Shown: in pieces, positions 16,833 to 25,913 of the stretch
Layout: the number at the start of each line of letters is the position of its first letter
Position numbering within the stretch: the stretch's first letter is position 1
Assembly (NCBI RefSeq): GCF_003060885.1
Contig: NZ_QAIG01000012.1
Location: 183,885 to 247,884, forward strand
Source: Pseudomonas sp. HMWF032
Lineage (GTDB): Bacteria > Pseudomonadota > Gammaproteobacteria > Pseudomonadales > Pseudomonadaceae
Reading direction: 5' to 3'
Length of the DNA stretch: 64,000 nucleotides
Translations under genes and position numbers: made by a program
Notes under the pieces: model-generated
The model's database searches: none
What the model saw: only the letters and a program-made list of their open reading frames with translations
Told to the model about the DNA's origin: nothing

Positions 16833-17915
16833 ATGTCCAAGCAGATTCTGATTCTCCCCGGTGACGGTATCGGCCCGGAAATCATGGCCGAAGCGGTCAA
16901 GGTGCTGAACCTGGCCAACGACAAGTACAACCTGGGTTTCGAGCTGAGTTTCGATGATCTCGGTGGCGCGGCTATCGACCGTTACGGCGTGCCGCTGGCT
17001 GACGAAACCCTGGAGCGCGCTAAAGCTGCGGATGCCATTTTGCTCGGCGCGGTGGGCGGCCCGAAATGGGACACCATCGACCCGGCGATTCGCCCAGAGC
17101 GTGGCCTGCTGAAAATTCGCTCGAAGCTGGGGCTGTTCGGCAATCTGCGTCCGGCGATTCTCTACCCACAGCTGGCCGATGCTTCCAGCCTCAAGCGCGA
17201 AATCGTTGCCGGTCTGGATATCCTCATCGTCCGTGAGTTGACCGGCGGTATCTACTTCGGCCAGCCGCGCGAGAGCAAGGTGCTGGAAAACGGCGAGCGC
17301 ATGGCCTACGACACCCTGCCGTACAGCGAAAGCGAAATCCGCCGTATCGCCCGCGTCGGTTTCGACATGGCCCGTGTACGAGGCAAGAAGCTCTGCTCGG
17401 TGGACAAGGCCAACGTGCTGGCCTCCAGCCAACTCTGGCGCGCCGTGGTTATTGAAGTGGCCAAGGATTATCCCGACGTCGAGCTCAGTCATATGTACGT
17501 CGACAACGCGGCGATGCAGCTGGTGCGTGCGCCGAAGCAGTTCGACGTGATGGTCACCGACAACATGTTTGGCGACATTCTTTCCGATGAAGCCTCCATG
17601 CTCACTGGCTCCATCGGCATGCTGCCGTCGGCGTCTCTGGACGCCAACAACAAGGGCATGTACGAACCGTGCCATGGCAGCGCGCCAGATATCGCGGGCC
17701 AAGGCATTGCTAACCCGTTGGCGACCATCCTGTCCGTGTCCATGATGCTGCGTTACAGCTTTGGTCAAGTGGCCGCCGCAGATGCCATCGAGTTAGCCGT
17801 CAGCAAGGTGCTCGATCAAGGCTTGCGTACTGGTGACATCTACAGCGCGGGTACGACCAAGGTCGGCACGGCGGCAATGGGTGATGCGGTAGTCGAAGCG
17901 CTGCGCAGTCTGTAA
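16833..17915 (+). CDS. leuB: 3-isopropylmalate dehydrogenase
   Basis: Oxidises and decarboxylates 3-isopropylmalate to 2-ketoisocaproate with NAD. The 360-residue product starts MSKQILILPGDGIGPEI, with the ATG at 16833 preferred to a TTG at 16821. Substrate and metal residues are in LFGNLRPAILYPQ, RELTGGIYFG, MYVDNAAMQL and DNMFGDILSDEAS; the NAD-binding HGSAPDIAGQGIANP is near residue 280. Third leucine gene, with asd 54 bases further on. Confidence 0.97.
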   Translation: MSKQILILPGDGIGPEIMAEAVKVLNLANDKYNLGFELSFDDLGGAAIDRYGVPLADETLERAKAADAILLGAVGGPKWDTIDPAIRPERGLLKIRSKLGLFGNLRPAILYPQLADASSLKREIVAGLDILIVRELTGGIYFGQPRESKVLENGERMAYDTLPYSESEIRRIARVGFDMARVRGKKLCSVDKANVLASSQLWRAVVIEVAKDYPDVELSHMYVDNAAMQLVRAPKQFDVMVTDNMFGDILSDEASMLTGSIGMLPSASLDANNKGMYEPCHGSAPDIAGQGIANPLATILSVSMMLRYSFGQVAAADAIELAVSKVLDQGLRTGDIYSAGTTKVGTAAMGDAVVEALRSL

Positions 17916-17969
17916 TCTTCCTGGCCCGCCGGAGGTCTCCGGTGGTCAGCTTATATAGGTGTAGTGGTT

Positions 17970-19082
17970 ATGAAACGTGTAGGTCTGATCGGTTGGCGCG
18001 GCATGGTCGGTTCCGTGCTGATGCAACGCATGCTGGAAGAACAGGATTTCGACTTGATCGAGCCAGTGTTCTTCACCACCTCCAATGTCGGCGGCCAAGG
18101 TCCGGCGATTGGCAAGGAAACGGCGCCTTTGAAGGACGCCTACAGCATCGATGAGCTGAAAAGCCTGGACGTGATTCTCACCTGCCAAGGTGGCGACTAC
18201 ACCAGCGAAGTGTTCCCCAAGCTGCGCGAAGCCGGCTGGCAGGGCTACTGGATCGATGCCGCCTCGTCGCTGCGCATGGACGACAGCTCGGTTATCGTGC
18301 TGGACCCGGTCAACCGCAAAGTCATCGACCAACAACTGGATGCCGGCACCAAGAACTATATCGGTGGCAACTGCACTGTCAGCCTGATGCTGATGGCGCT
18401 GGGTGGTCTTTACGAGGCTGGCCTGGTCGAGTGGATGAGCGCCATGACCTATCAGGCCGCCTCCGGCGCCGGCGCGCAGAATATGCGTGAGCTGATCAAG
18501 CAAATGGGCGCTATCAACGCCTCGGTAGCCGATGAGCTGGCCGACCCAGCCAGCGCCATTCTGGATATTGACCGCAAAGTGGCCGAAGCCATGCGCGGCG
18601 AGTCCTTCCCGGTGGATAACTTTGGTGTGCCGCTGGCGGGTAGCCTGATTCCCTACATCGACAAGGAGCTGCCGAACGGCCAGAGCCGTGAAGAGTGGAA
18701 AGGGCAGGCGGAAACCAACAAGATCCTTGGTCGCTTCAAGAACCCGATCCCGGTCGATGGCCTGTGCGTGCGCATCGGTGCCATGCGTTGCCACAGCCAG
18801 GCTCTGACCATCAAGCTGAACAAGGATGTGCCGCTGTCGGACATCGAAGGCCTGATCAGTCAGCACAACCCTTGGGTCAAACTGGTGCCTAACCAGCGTG
18901 AAGCAAGCATCCGCGAGTTGGGCCCTACTGCCGTGACGGGCACCCTGAGTGTACCGGTTGGTCGTCTGCGCAAACTCAACATGGGCTCGCAGTACCTTGG
19001 CGCGTTCACCGTCGGCGACCAACTGCTGTGGGGCGCTGCGGAGCCGCTGCGGCGTATGCTGCGTATCCTGCTGGAGCGTTGA
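17970..19082 (+). CDS. asd: aspartate-semialdehyde dehydrogenase
   Basis: Reduces aspartyl phosphate to aspartate semialdehyde, the branch point to lysine, diaminopimelate, methionine and threonine. The 370-residue product begins MKRVGLIGWRGMVGSVLMQR with the NADP-binding glycine motif. The catalytic Cys is C135 in GGNCTVSLMLMAL. The His side of the dyad is expected in RIGAMRCHSQAL. Start ATG at 17970. This is the active enzyme; a second gene of the same fold without the cysteine follows at 19229. Confidence 0.97.
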   Translation: MKRVGLIGWRGMVGSVLMQRMLEEQDFDLIEPVFFTTSNVGGQGPAIGKETAPLKDAYSIDELKSLDVILTCQGGDYTSEVFPKLREAGWQGYWIDAASSLRMDDSSVIVLDPVNRKVIDQQLDAGTKNYIGGNCTVSLMLMALGGLYEAGLVEWMSAMTYQAASGAGAQNMRELIKQMGAINASVADELADPASAILDIDRKVAEAMRGESFPVDNFGVPLAGSLIPYIDKELPNGQSREEWKGQAETNKILGRFKNPIPVDGLCVRIGAMRCHSQALTIKLNKDVPLSDIEGLISQHNPWVKLVPNQREASIRELGPTAVTGTLSVPVGRLRKLNMGSQYLGAFTVGDQLLWGAAEPLRRMLRILLER

Positions 19083-19124
19083 TCGCGCGGCGCTGATACA
19101 TAAACGGGCTGTCTGAAAGGGGCG

Positions 19125-19164
19125 GGCTGTTGGGTGTTCGAGTCAAATCGAGCACCCATCAGCC
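19125..19164 (+). terminator. long hairpin between asd and usg
   Basis: A 17-base stem with two mismatched positions, GGCTGTTGGGTGTTCGA against TCGAGCACCCATCAGCC, encloses the loop GTCAAA. It is followed by TGCTTCTTT. It is stable but has a poor U-tract, so read-through to usg is likely. Confidence 0.6.
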
Positions 19165-19228
19165 TGCTTCTTTGCATTTTGCGGGCCTGGCTATACAGTG
19201 CCGGGCTTATTTCGCTTGAAGTGTTGCC

Positions 19229-20239
19229 ATGACCCGAACCTTTGATATTGCCGTGATTGGTGCCACCGGTAGCGTTGGCGAAGCCTTGGTGCAATTGCTG
19301 GAAGAGCGCGAGTTTCCGGTGGCCAATCTGCACCTGCTGGCCAGTGGAGAGTCGGCAGGGCGCTCGCTGGCTTTCAAAGGCAAAAGCTTGCGCGTTCGCG
19401 ATCTGCAGGGTTTTGATTTTGCCAGTGTGCGCCTGGCGTTCTTTGCCGCAAGCAGTAAGGTTACCCAGATGTATGCGGCGCAGGCTGCTGCGGCCGGCTG
19501 TGCAGTGGTTGACCTGGCCAGTGGTCTGCCCGCCGAGCAGGCGCCGCGGCTGGTGCCTGAGGTCAATCCGCAGGTGCTCGCTGCGCTGAATGCGCCATAC
19601 TTGCTGACCAGTCCGAGCGCGCCGGCGATCGCCCTGGCTGCGGTGCTGGCCGCGCTGACTGAATCCCTTGTTATCCAGCGACTGACCGTGACCGCTTGCC
19701 TGGCTGTTTCCAGTCGTGGCCGTGAAGCTGTATCCGAACTGGCGCGCCAGACGGCCGAATTGCTTAACGGTCGGGCCCTTGAACCGCGCCTGTTTGACCG
19801 GCAGATGGCGTTTAATCTGTTGGCGCAGGTCGAACAGGCCGATAGCGACGGGCATGCTGCGTTGGAGCGGCAGATCGCCGGTGAACTCAGGCAATTGCTT
19901 GGCGTGCCGCAACTGCCGGTTGCTATTACCTGTATCCAGGCGCCGGTGTTTTTTGGCGACAGTTTGACCGTTTCTCTGCAGGCTGAGTCGGCTATCGACT
20001 TGCAGCAGGTCTGTGCTGCACTAGACAGCGCACCTGCGCTGGAACTGGTTGAGCGGGATGATTACCCGACTGCGGTAGGCGATGCCGTCGGCCAGGATGT
20101 GGTCTATGTGGGCCGGGTGCGTGCTGGTTTGGATGATCCAGCCCAACTCAATTTGTGGATTACGTCTGATAATGTGAGAAAAGGCGCGGCGCTGAATGCT
20201 GTGCAAATAGCCGAGTTGTTGATAAAACACTATCTGTAA
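19229..20239 (+). CDS. usg: USG-1-like aspartate-semialdehyde dehydrogenase paralogue lacking the catalytic Cys
   Basis: A 336-residue protein with the Asd fold: an NADP-binding start (DIAVIGATGSVGEALVQLL, residues 6-24) and the VDLASG and VPEVNP phrases of the family. Where true Asd has its active-site Asn-Cys, it reads LLTSPSAPAIAL (about 125-136), so the catalytic cysteine is missing and dehydrogenase activity is unlikely. It corresponds to the USG-1 protein found beside truA in many gamma-proteobacteria, whose job is unknown. It stands between asd and fimV, 146 bases after the first and 153 before the second. Confidence 0.9.
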   Translation: MTRTFDIAVIGATGSVGEALVQLLEEREFPVANLHLLASGESAGRSLAFKGKSLRVRDLQGFDFASVRLAFFAASSKVTQMYAAQAAAAGCAVVDLASGLPAEQAPRLVPEVNPQVLAALNAPYLLTSPSAPAIALAAVLAALTESLVIQRLTVTACLAVSSRGREAVSELARQTAELLNGRALEPRLFDRQMAFNLLAQVEQADSDGHAALERQIAGELRQLLGVPQLPVAITCIQAPVFFGDSLTVSLQAESAIDLQQVCAALDSAPALELVERDDYPTAVGDAVGQDVVYVGRVRAGLDDPAQLNLWITSDNVRKGAALNAVQIAELLIKHYL

Positions 20240-20392
20240 AAGATACTTACCTAGAAATTTGAAGAATCTTTCGAGCTTGGCAATACTGGCTGAGTTGATT
20301 GCTGAATGGGGTTACACCTTCGGGTGGGGCAGGCAGCAATTTTCAATATCCTCTCGCTGGCCGAGAAAAAAGATAAAACAAGGGATAACGCT

Positions 20393-23227
20393 ATGGTTCG
20401 GGTTCGCAAACTGGTGCTGGCAATAGCAGCTGCTTCGGCGCTGTCATCCGGTATGGCGCACGCGCTGGGGTTGGGTGAGGTGACCCTGCAATCGGCGCTC
20501 AATCAGCCGCTGGTCGCAGAGATCGAGTTGCTGGAAGTGCGCGACCTGGCCTCAAGTGAAGTTATTCCGACTCTGGCGTCACCTGAAGCATTTACCAAAG
20601 CTGGTGTAGATCGTCAGTACTTCCTGACGGATCTCAAATTTACACCGGTGCTCAAACCCAATGGCAAAAGTGTCATTCGGGTAACGTCCAATAAGCCCAT
20701 GCGCGAACCCTACCTGAACTTCTTGGTTGAAGTGCTGTGGCCCAATGGTCGTTTGCTGCGTGAATACACCTTGCTGCTGGATCCGCCACTCTACAGTCCA
20801 CAGAGCGTAATCCCGGCTGCTGCACAGCTGCCTGTTGCCGCACCAGCACCACGTGTGCAGGCACCTGCCACAGCCACTCGTCCAGCCGTTGCAGTCGCCC
20901 CGGTTGCTCGTCCTGTTGCCCCAGCTGCCCCTGTCGCCCCTGCAGCCAAACCGCTGGACGGCAATGAATACAAAACTACGGCTAATGACACACTCTGGGA
21001 GATTGCCCAGCGTGCACGTGCGGGCGGAAGTGTGCACCAAGCCATGCTGGCTATTCAGGACTTGAACCCGGATGCCTTTGTCGGCGGCAATATCAACCGT
21101 CTGAAAAATGGCCAGGTACTGCGCTTGCCTGATGAGCAACAGGTCAAGAGCCGTTCCCAAGGTGAGGCTATTGCTCAGGTTGCCGAGCAGAATGCCGCCT
21201 GGCGCGAAGGTCGTAGTGTAGCCGCCAGCGCCCGTCAACTGGATGCCACCAAACGCACCAACGCCGCTGCCGCACCGGCCAAGGTTGAAACAGGCGATAG
21301 CCTGAAGCTGGTTGCCGCTGATAGTGGTAAAGCCACCGCCGGCAGCGACAAGGGCGCAGCCGACAGCAAAGCGTTGACCGACAAATTGGCCGTGACTCAG
21401 GAAAGCCTGGACTCCAGTCGCCGTGAAAATGACGAGCTGAAAGGTCGTATGACCGATCTGCAGAGCCAGCTCGACAAGCTGCAGCGTCTGATCCAGCTGA
21501 AAGACGATCAGATGGCCAAGCTGCAGGCCGACCTGGCAGCACAAAACAAAACGCCGGTTCCAGCGGCTGCACCGGCGGCAGCAGTTGAAACGCCGGTAGC
21601 TGCGGAGGTCCCAGTGACCCCGGCGCCAGCCGCTGCAATACAAAAACCTGCTGCCACGCCCGATTCGGTTACGCCGGTTGCGACCGGTGAGACTGATTTC
21701 AACTACAGCGAAGAGCCTGCTGCGCAGCCTGAAGCGGCCGCTCCCGTTGCACAGGTGCCTGCTCCGGTTGTGGCACCTGAGCCAGCCCCGGTAGCACCGC
21801 CTGCTCCTGTAGTTGAAACGCCGGTGGTTGCAGAGCCGCAGGCCGAGAGCAGCGCTTTTAATGATTTATTGGCTAACCCGATGCTGCTGGGCGTTGCCGG
21901 CGGTGGTGCGTTGTTGGTGCTCCTCGTCGCATTGATGATGCTTTCCCGTCGCAATGCCATGAAAGAAGCGGAATTGCAGGAAAGTCTGGCCTCTGATGAA
22001 AATGCCGCCGACCTGGGTGCAGGCCTGGATCTGCCTGATGACAGTTTTGCCGGACTGAGCGATGACCTCGCTGGCCAACAAGCCGATGTACCGAGCGATG
22101 AGCGGGTTACCGCGCAGACTGGTGATGCTTTGGGTGAGGCCGATATCTACATCGCCTATGGCCGTTTCCCGCAGGCTGCCGAGCTGCTGCAGACCGCAAT
22201 CAATGACGAGCCACAGCGCAGTGATCTGCGTCTGAAGCTGATGGAAGTCTATGCCGAGATGGGGGACCGTAATGGCTTTGCCCGTCAGGACAACGAACTG
22301 CGTGAAATCGGTGGCAGCGCTGCCGAAGTCGATCAAATCAAGGCCAAGTACCCTGCGATGGCAGCGGTAGCTGCCGGAGCCGGTTTTGCAGCGGCTGCGA
22401 CTGCCGAAGATCTCGACAGCTTCAGCCTGGATGATCTGACCCTGGATGACCCGGCTCCGAAAGCACCGGCTGGTGATCAGGATGATGCATTTGACCTGAG
22501 CCTGGATGACCTTGAGTCTGAACTGGACCGTGACCTGCAAGCAGCTGGTGATAATGCCTCGCTGAATGATCTGGACAGTCTGTCACTGGACAACGACCTG
22601 GACTTTAGCTCGCCGCTTGAGCAGGCCGATAATAAGGAGGATGACCTGGGCTTTGACCTGAGTCTGGCGGACAGCAGTAGTGATAGCTTGGACTTGGGGG
22701 GTGATCTGGCGGACTTCAGTCTCGATCTGGATGCGCCAGCCAAACCTGCGGCAGATGCTGAGGATGATTTCCTGCTGAGCCTGGATGATGAGCCCAGTGC
22801 GACGCCTGCTGCTGCAGAGTCAAGCTTCGAGCTGCCAGCAGAAGAAACGGCTGGTGACTTTGACCTGTCAGCTGACTTCGACCTGTCGCTGAGTGATGAA
22901 GCACCTGCTCAGCCATCGAGCGACAGCTTTGCTGCGCAACTGGACGAAGTCAGTGCCGAGTTGGATCTGCTCTCCGATGACCTGGATCAGCCTGCTGATC
23001 TGGATCTGTCGACAAGTGCTGTGCCTGCCAGCGCGGCGCTGGACAATGACGATGACTTCGATTTCCTCTCCGGCACTGACGAGACGGCCACCAAGCTTGA
23101 TCTGGCTCGCGCCTACATCGACATGGGTGATACCGAAGGTGCTCGCGACATCCTTGATGAAGTCATCACCGAAGGTAACGAAGGTCAGCAACAGGAAGCG
23201 CGTGAGCTGATCGCTAAACTGGTTTGA
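20393..23227 (+). CDS. fimV: FimV, LysM-containing polar hub protein
   Basis: Inner-membrane and periplasmic peptidoglycan-binding protein that in Pseudomonas supports type IV pilus assembly, twitching and polar cyclic-AMP signalling. The product has about 944 residues. It has a signal peptide ending at AHA (about residue 24), the conserved FimV N-terminal domain, and a LysM domain (about 189-245; TTANDTLWEIAQRA). A coiled coil (about 330-385) and an Ala/Pro/Val-rich linker come next, then one membrane helix at 497-520 (LLGVAGGGALLVLLVALMML). The cytoplasmic part is very acidic with Asp-Leu repeats. It ends in TPR-like helices and the FimV C-terminal motif KLDLARAYIDMGDTEGARDI. ATG at 20393 is chosen because it gives the signal peptide; the frame is open from 20306. 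truA starts three bases after the stop. Confidence 0.95.
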   Translation: MVRVRKLVLAIAAASALSSGMAHALGLGEVTLQSALNQPLVAEIELLEVRDLASSEVIPTLASPEAFTKAGVDRQYFLTDLKFTPVLKPNGKSVIRVTSNKPMREPYLNFLVEVLWPNGRLLREYTLLLDPPLYSPQSVIPAAAQLPVAAPAPRVQAPATATRPAVAVAPVARPVAPAAPVAPAAKPLDGNEYKTTANDTLWEIAQRARAGGSVHQAMLAIQDLNPDAFVGGNINRLKNGQVLRLPDEQQVKSRSQGEAIAQVAEQNAAWREGRSVAASARQLDATKRTNAAAAPAKVETGDSLKLVAADSGKATAGSDKGAADSKALTDKLAVTQESLDSSRRENDELKGRMTDLQSQLDKLQRLIQLKDDQMAKLQADLAAQNKTPVPAAAPAAAVETPVAAEVPVTPAPAAAIQKPAATPDSVTPVATGETDFNYSEEPAAQPEAAAPVAQVPAPVVAPEPAPVAPPAPVVETPVVAEPQAESSAFNDLLANPMLLGVAGGGALLVLLVALMMLSRRNAMKEAELQESLASDENAADLGAGLDLPDDSFAGLSDDLAGQQADVPSDERVTAQTGDALGEADIYIAYGRFPQAAELLQTAINDEPQRSDLRLKLMEVYAEMGDRNGFARQDNELREIGGSAAEVDQIKAKYPAMAAVAAGAGFAAAATAEDLDSFSLDDLTLDDPAPKAPAGDQDDAFDLSLDDLESELDRDLQAAGDNASLNDLDSLSLDNDLDFSSPLEQADNKEDDLGFDLSLADSSSDSLDLGGDLADFSLDLDAPAKPAADAEDDFLLSLDDEPSATPAAAESSFELPAEETAGDFDLSADFDLSLSDEAPAQPSSDSFAAQLDEVSAELDLLSDDLDQPADLDLSTSAVPASAALDNDDDFDFLSGTDETATKLDLARAYIDMGDTEGARDILDEVITEGNEGQQQEARELIAKLV

Positions 23228-23230
23228 TAC

Positions 23231-24097
23231 ATGTCTGATGGTCTTACTACAACGGCAGCCGATTCGGCTGCCGTTGGCGTTTTCAAGATAGCCCTTGGTG
23301 TCGAGTACAAAGGTTCACGTTATCGTGGTTTTCAGCGTCAGCGTGCCGGTGTGCCGTCTATTCAGGAGTCGCTGGAAAAAGCCCTGGCGAAAGTCGCGGG
23401 TGGTGTGCCCGTTACCCTGAGCTGCGCAGGACGTACGGATGCGCTGGTGCATGCCAGTGCGCAGGTGGTGCATTTCGATACACCGGTAGAGCGCTCCATG
23501 CATGCCTGGGTGATGGGCGCGAATATGAACCTGCCTGGCGACATCAGCGTGACCTGGGCCAAGTCGATGCCGGCGCACTTTGATGCGCGTTTCTGTGCCA
23601 TGGCGCGTCGCTACCGTTATGTGATCTATAACGATCAGATTCGTCCGGCGCATATGGCCGAAGAGGTCACCTGGAATCACCGGCCGCTGGATATCGAACG
23701 CATGCGCCAGGCGGCGCGGTGTTTCATTGGTACCCACGATTTCAGTGCGTTCCGCGCGCGCCAATGCCAGGCCAAGTCGCCAATCAAGACGGTGCACCAC
23801 CTGGAATTGCTGCAGTACGGCCGGTTTATCGTGCTGGATATCCGCGCCAATGCCTTTTTACATCATATGGTGCGCAATATCGCCGGTGTGCTGATGACCA
23901 TTGGTGCTGGCGAACGGCCGGTTGAATGGGCGCAGGAGGTGCTGGAAACCCGCGTACGGCGTACTGGTGGGGTGACTGCTCATCCCTATGGGCTGTACCT
24001 GGTGCAGGTCGACTACCCCGAGGAATTCGACTTGCCCAAGCGTTACCTGGGGCCGCATTTTCTCTCCGGTTTGCCGGACGTCGCCGTCGAGATCTGA
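23231..24097 (+). CDS. truA: tRNA pseudouridine(38-40) synthase
   Basis: Forms pseudouridine at positions 38-40 of the tRNA anticodon arm. The 288-residue protein has the catalytic Asp70 in CAGRTDALVHASAQ. Relatives usually read GRTDAGVHA, so the Gly after DA is Leu here. ARRYRYVIYN, FIGTHDFSAFRA and RANAFLHHMVRNI are typical TruA stretches. The start is three bases after the fimV stop; the first 15 or so residues are an extension before the conserved GVEYKGSRYRGFQ. Transcribed with fimV. Confidence 0.95.
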   Translation: MSDGLTTTAADSAAVGVFKIALGVEYKGSRYRGFQRQRAGVPSIQESLEKALAKVAGGVPVTLSCAGRTDALVHASAQVVHFDTPVERSMHAWVMGANMNLPGDISVTWAKSMPAHFDARFCAMARRYRYVIYNDQIRPAHMAEEVTWNHRPLDIERMRQAARCFIGTHDFSAFRARQCQAKSPIKTVHHLELLQYGRFIVLDIRANAFLHHMVRNIAGVLMTIGAGERPVEWAQEVLETRVRRTGGVTAHPYGLYLVQVDYPEEFDLPKRYLGPHFLSGLPDVAVEI

Positions 24098-24205
24098 ACG
24101 CGCATCAACAGCGGGGGGGCTGCGTTTTTGTTAGTGCGCGGCTTGCGCAGAGCCGCCAACAGACCCTAGCATCCGGCTTTTCCTGAATTAATTGAGGTCA
24201 TCCTG

Positions 24206-24826
24206 TTGTCAGCCGTTCGCAGCAAGATTTGTGGCATTACCCGTGTAGAGGATGCACTGGCTGCAGTCGAGGCAGGGGCCGATGCCATTGGCCTGGTCTT
24301 TTATGCCAAGAGTCCGCGGGCGGTCAGCGTGCCGCAGGCGCGGGCCATCATTAATGCCTTGCCGCCTTTTGTGACCACGGTTGGCCTGTTCGTTGATGCC
24401 AGCCGCTGTGAGTTGGGGGAGATTCTTGATGCAGTGCCGCTCGATTTGCTGCAATTTCACGGCGACGAGACCCCGGCTGACTGTGATGGTTATCACCGTC
24501 CTTATATCAAGGCGCTGCGCGTTAAGCCGGCGGATGATATTGCTGCGCAGGTAGCGCTGTACAAGAATGCCAGCGGCGTACTGTTGGACACCTATGTGCC
24601 GGGTGTCCCGGGTGGTACGGGCGAGGCTTTCGACTGGTCGCTGGTGCCGGCGCAATTGGGCAAGCCGGTCATTCTGGCGGGTGGCCTGACGGCCGAAAAT
24701 GTGGCCCAGGCCATTACTCAGGTGCGTCCTTACGCCGTCGATGTCAGTGGCGGTGTCGAGTCGGCCAAAGGCATTAAGGATGCGGCGAAGATCAAGGCGT
24801 TCATGCAGGCGGTCAAGCGTGGGTGA
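24206..24826 (+). CDS. trpF: phosphoribosylanthranilate isomerase
   Basis: Isomerises N-phosphoribosylanthranilate in tryptophan synthesis. A TIM-barrel of 206 residues, full length, with the catalytic Cys and Asp expected in SKICGITRVEDA and GLFVDAS and the phosphate site in ILAGGLTAENV and DVSGGVESAKGIKD. There is no ATG near the start; TTG at 24206 with GAGG eight bases before it is the only suitable codon. It lies apart from other trp genes, in the truA-trpF-accD order usual for Pseudomonas. Confidence 0.95.
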   Translation: MSAVRSKICGITRVEDALAAVEAGADAIGLVFYAKSPRAVSVPQARAIINALPPFVTTVGLFVDASRCELGEILDAVPLDLLQFHGDETPADCDGYHRPYIKALRVKPADDIAAQVALYKNASGVLLDTYVPGVPGGTGEAFDWSLVPAQLGKPVILAGGLTAENVAQAITQVRPYAVDVSGGVESAKGIKDAAKIKAFMQAVKRG

Positions 24827-25028
24827 GTGGTGCCGGGGTATGTGACGACGCTGCTGGCTTGGCCGTCCATAACCCTGTTGCAGGTTGTATGAATACTGCA
24901 GGCGGTTGATTCAAGGTGGCTGGTGCCGGCACCGGTCCCTGAAATGGCTGTACTCATGAATTTTCCCTGGCAGGCCCGGTCGCATATAGCGCAGCCCGCC
25001 CGGTTAACAGCTTTGGAGAGTCAAGAGC

Positions 25029-25913
25029 ATGAGCAACTGGTTGGTAGATAAACTGATCCCATCGATCATGCGTTCCGAGGTCAAAAAGAGTTCGGTGCCC
25101 GAAGGGCTGTGGCACAAATGCCCGTCTTGCGATGCGGTGTTGTACAAGCCTGAGCTGGAAAAGACCCTGGATGTTTGTCCCAAGTGCAATCATCACATGC
25201 GCATCGATGCCCGTGCGCGGCTGGATATCTTCCTTGATGCCGATGGCCGTGAAGAACTGGGTGCCGAACTTGAGCCGGTTGATCGCCTGAAGTTTCGCGA
25301 CAGCAAGAAGTACAAGGATCGCCTTGCTGGCGCGCAGAAGCAGACGGGTGAGAAGGATGCCCTGATTGCCATCCGTGGCACCCTGGAAGGCATGCCAGTG
25401 GTCACCTGTGCATTCGAATTCTCCTTTATGGGGGGGTCGATGGGCGCCATCGTTGGTGAGCGCTTTGTCCGCGCCGCTAATGCCGCTCTGGAGCAACGTT
25501 GCCCGTTGGTATGTTTCTCCGCGTCCGGTGGTGCGCGTATGCAGGAGGCGCTGATCTCGCTGATGCAGATGGCTAAGACCTCGGCTGTACTGGCACGTCT
25601 GCGTGAAGAAGGTATTCCGTTTATTTCCGTGCTGACTGACCCGGTGTACGGCGGCGTGTCTGCCAGTCTGGCCATGCTCGGTGATGTGATTGTTGCCGAG
25701 CCCCGTGCACTGATCGGCTTCGCGGGCCCGCGGGTCATCGAGCAGACCGTGCGCGAGAAGCTGCCTGAAGGTTTCCAGCGCAGTGAGTTCCTGCTAGAGC
25801 ACGGCGCCATCGACATGATCATTCACCGTGCCGAGTTGCGTCCGCGCCTGGCGCGTCTGTTGGCCCAGCTGATGGGGTTGCCATCGCCTGTTGCACTGTC
25901 GGCGACTGCATGA
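25029..25913 (+). CDS. accD: acetyl-CoA carboxylase carboxyltransferase subunit beta
   Basis: With AccA it transfers carboxyl from carboxybiotin to acetyl-CoA, making malonyl-CoA for fatty acids. 294 residues, normal length. The N-terminal zinc ribbon has C31, C34, C50 and C53 (HKCPSC and DVCPKC), and the crotonase-fold domain has SFMGGSMGAIVGERF and CFSASGGARMQEALIS. ATG at 25029 follows TGGAGAGTCAAGAGC. Its stop overlaps the folC start in an ATGA, so the two are coupled. The 202 bases before it probably hold its promoter, but I could not pick boxes with confidence. Confidence 0.98.
   Translation: MSNWLVDKLIPSIMRSEVKKSSVPEGLWHKCPSCDAVLYKPELEKTLDVCPKCNHHMRIDARARLDIFLDADGREELGAELEPVDRLKFRDSKKYKDRLAGAQKQTGEKDALIAIRGTLEGMPVVTCAFEFSFMGGSMGAIVGERFVRAANAALEQRCPLVCFSASGGARMQEALISLMQMAKTSAVLARLREEGIPFISVLTDPVYGGVSASLAMLGDVIVAEPRALIGFAGPRVIEQTVREKLPEGFQRSEFLLEHGAIDMIIHRAELRPRLARLLAQLMGLPSPVALSATA

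Noticed and set aside
17946..19022. 358-codon minus-strand frame opposite asd
   Set aside because: Shadow of asd; no motif or start signal.
20870..21850. Ala/Pro/Val-rich repeated codons in fimV as a DNA repeat element
   Set aside because: They encode the normal low-complexity linker of FimV; no exact unit repeat.
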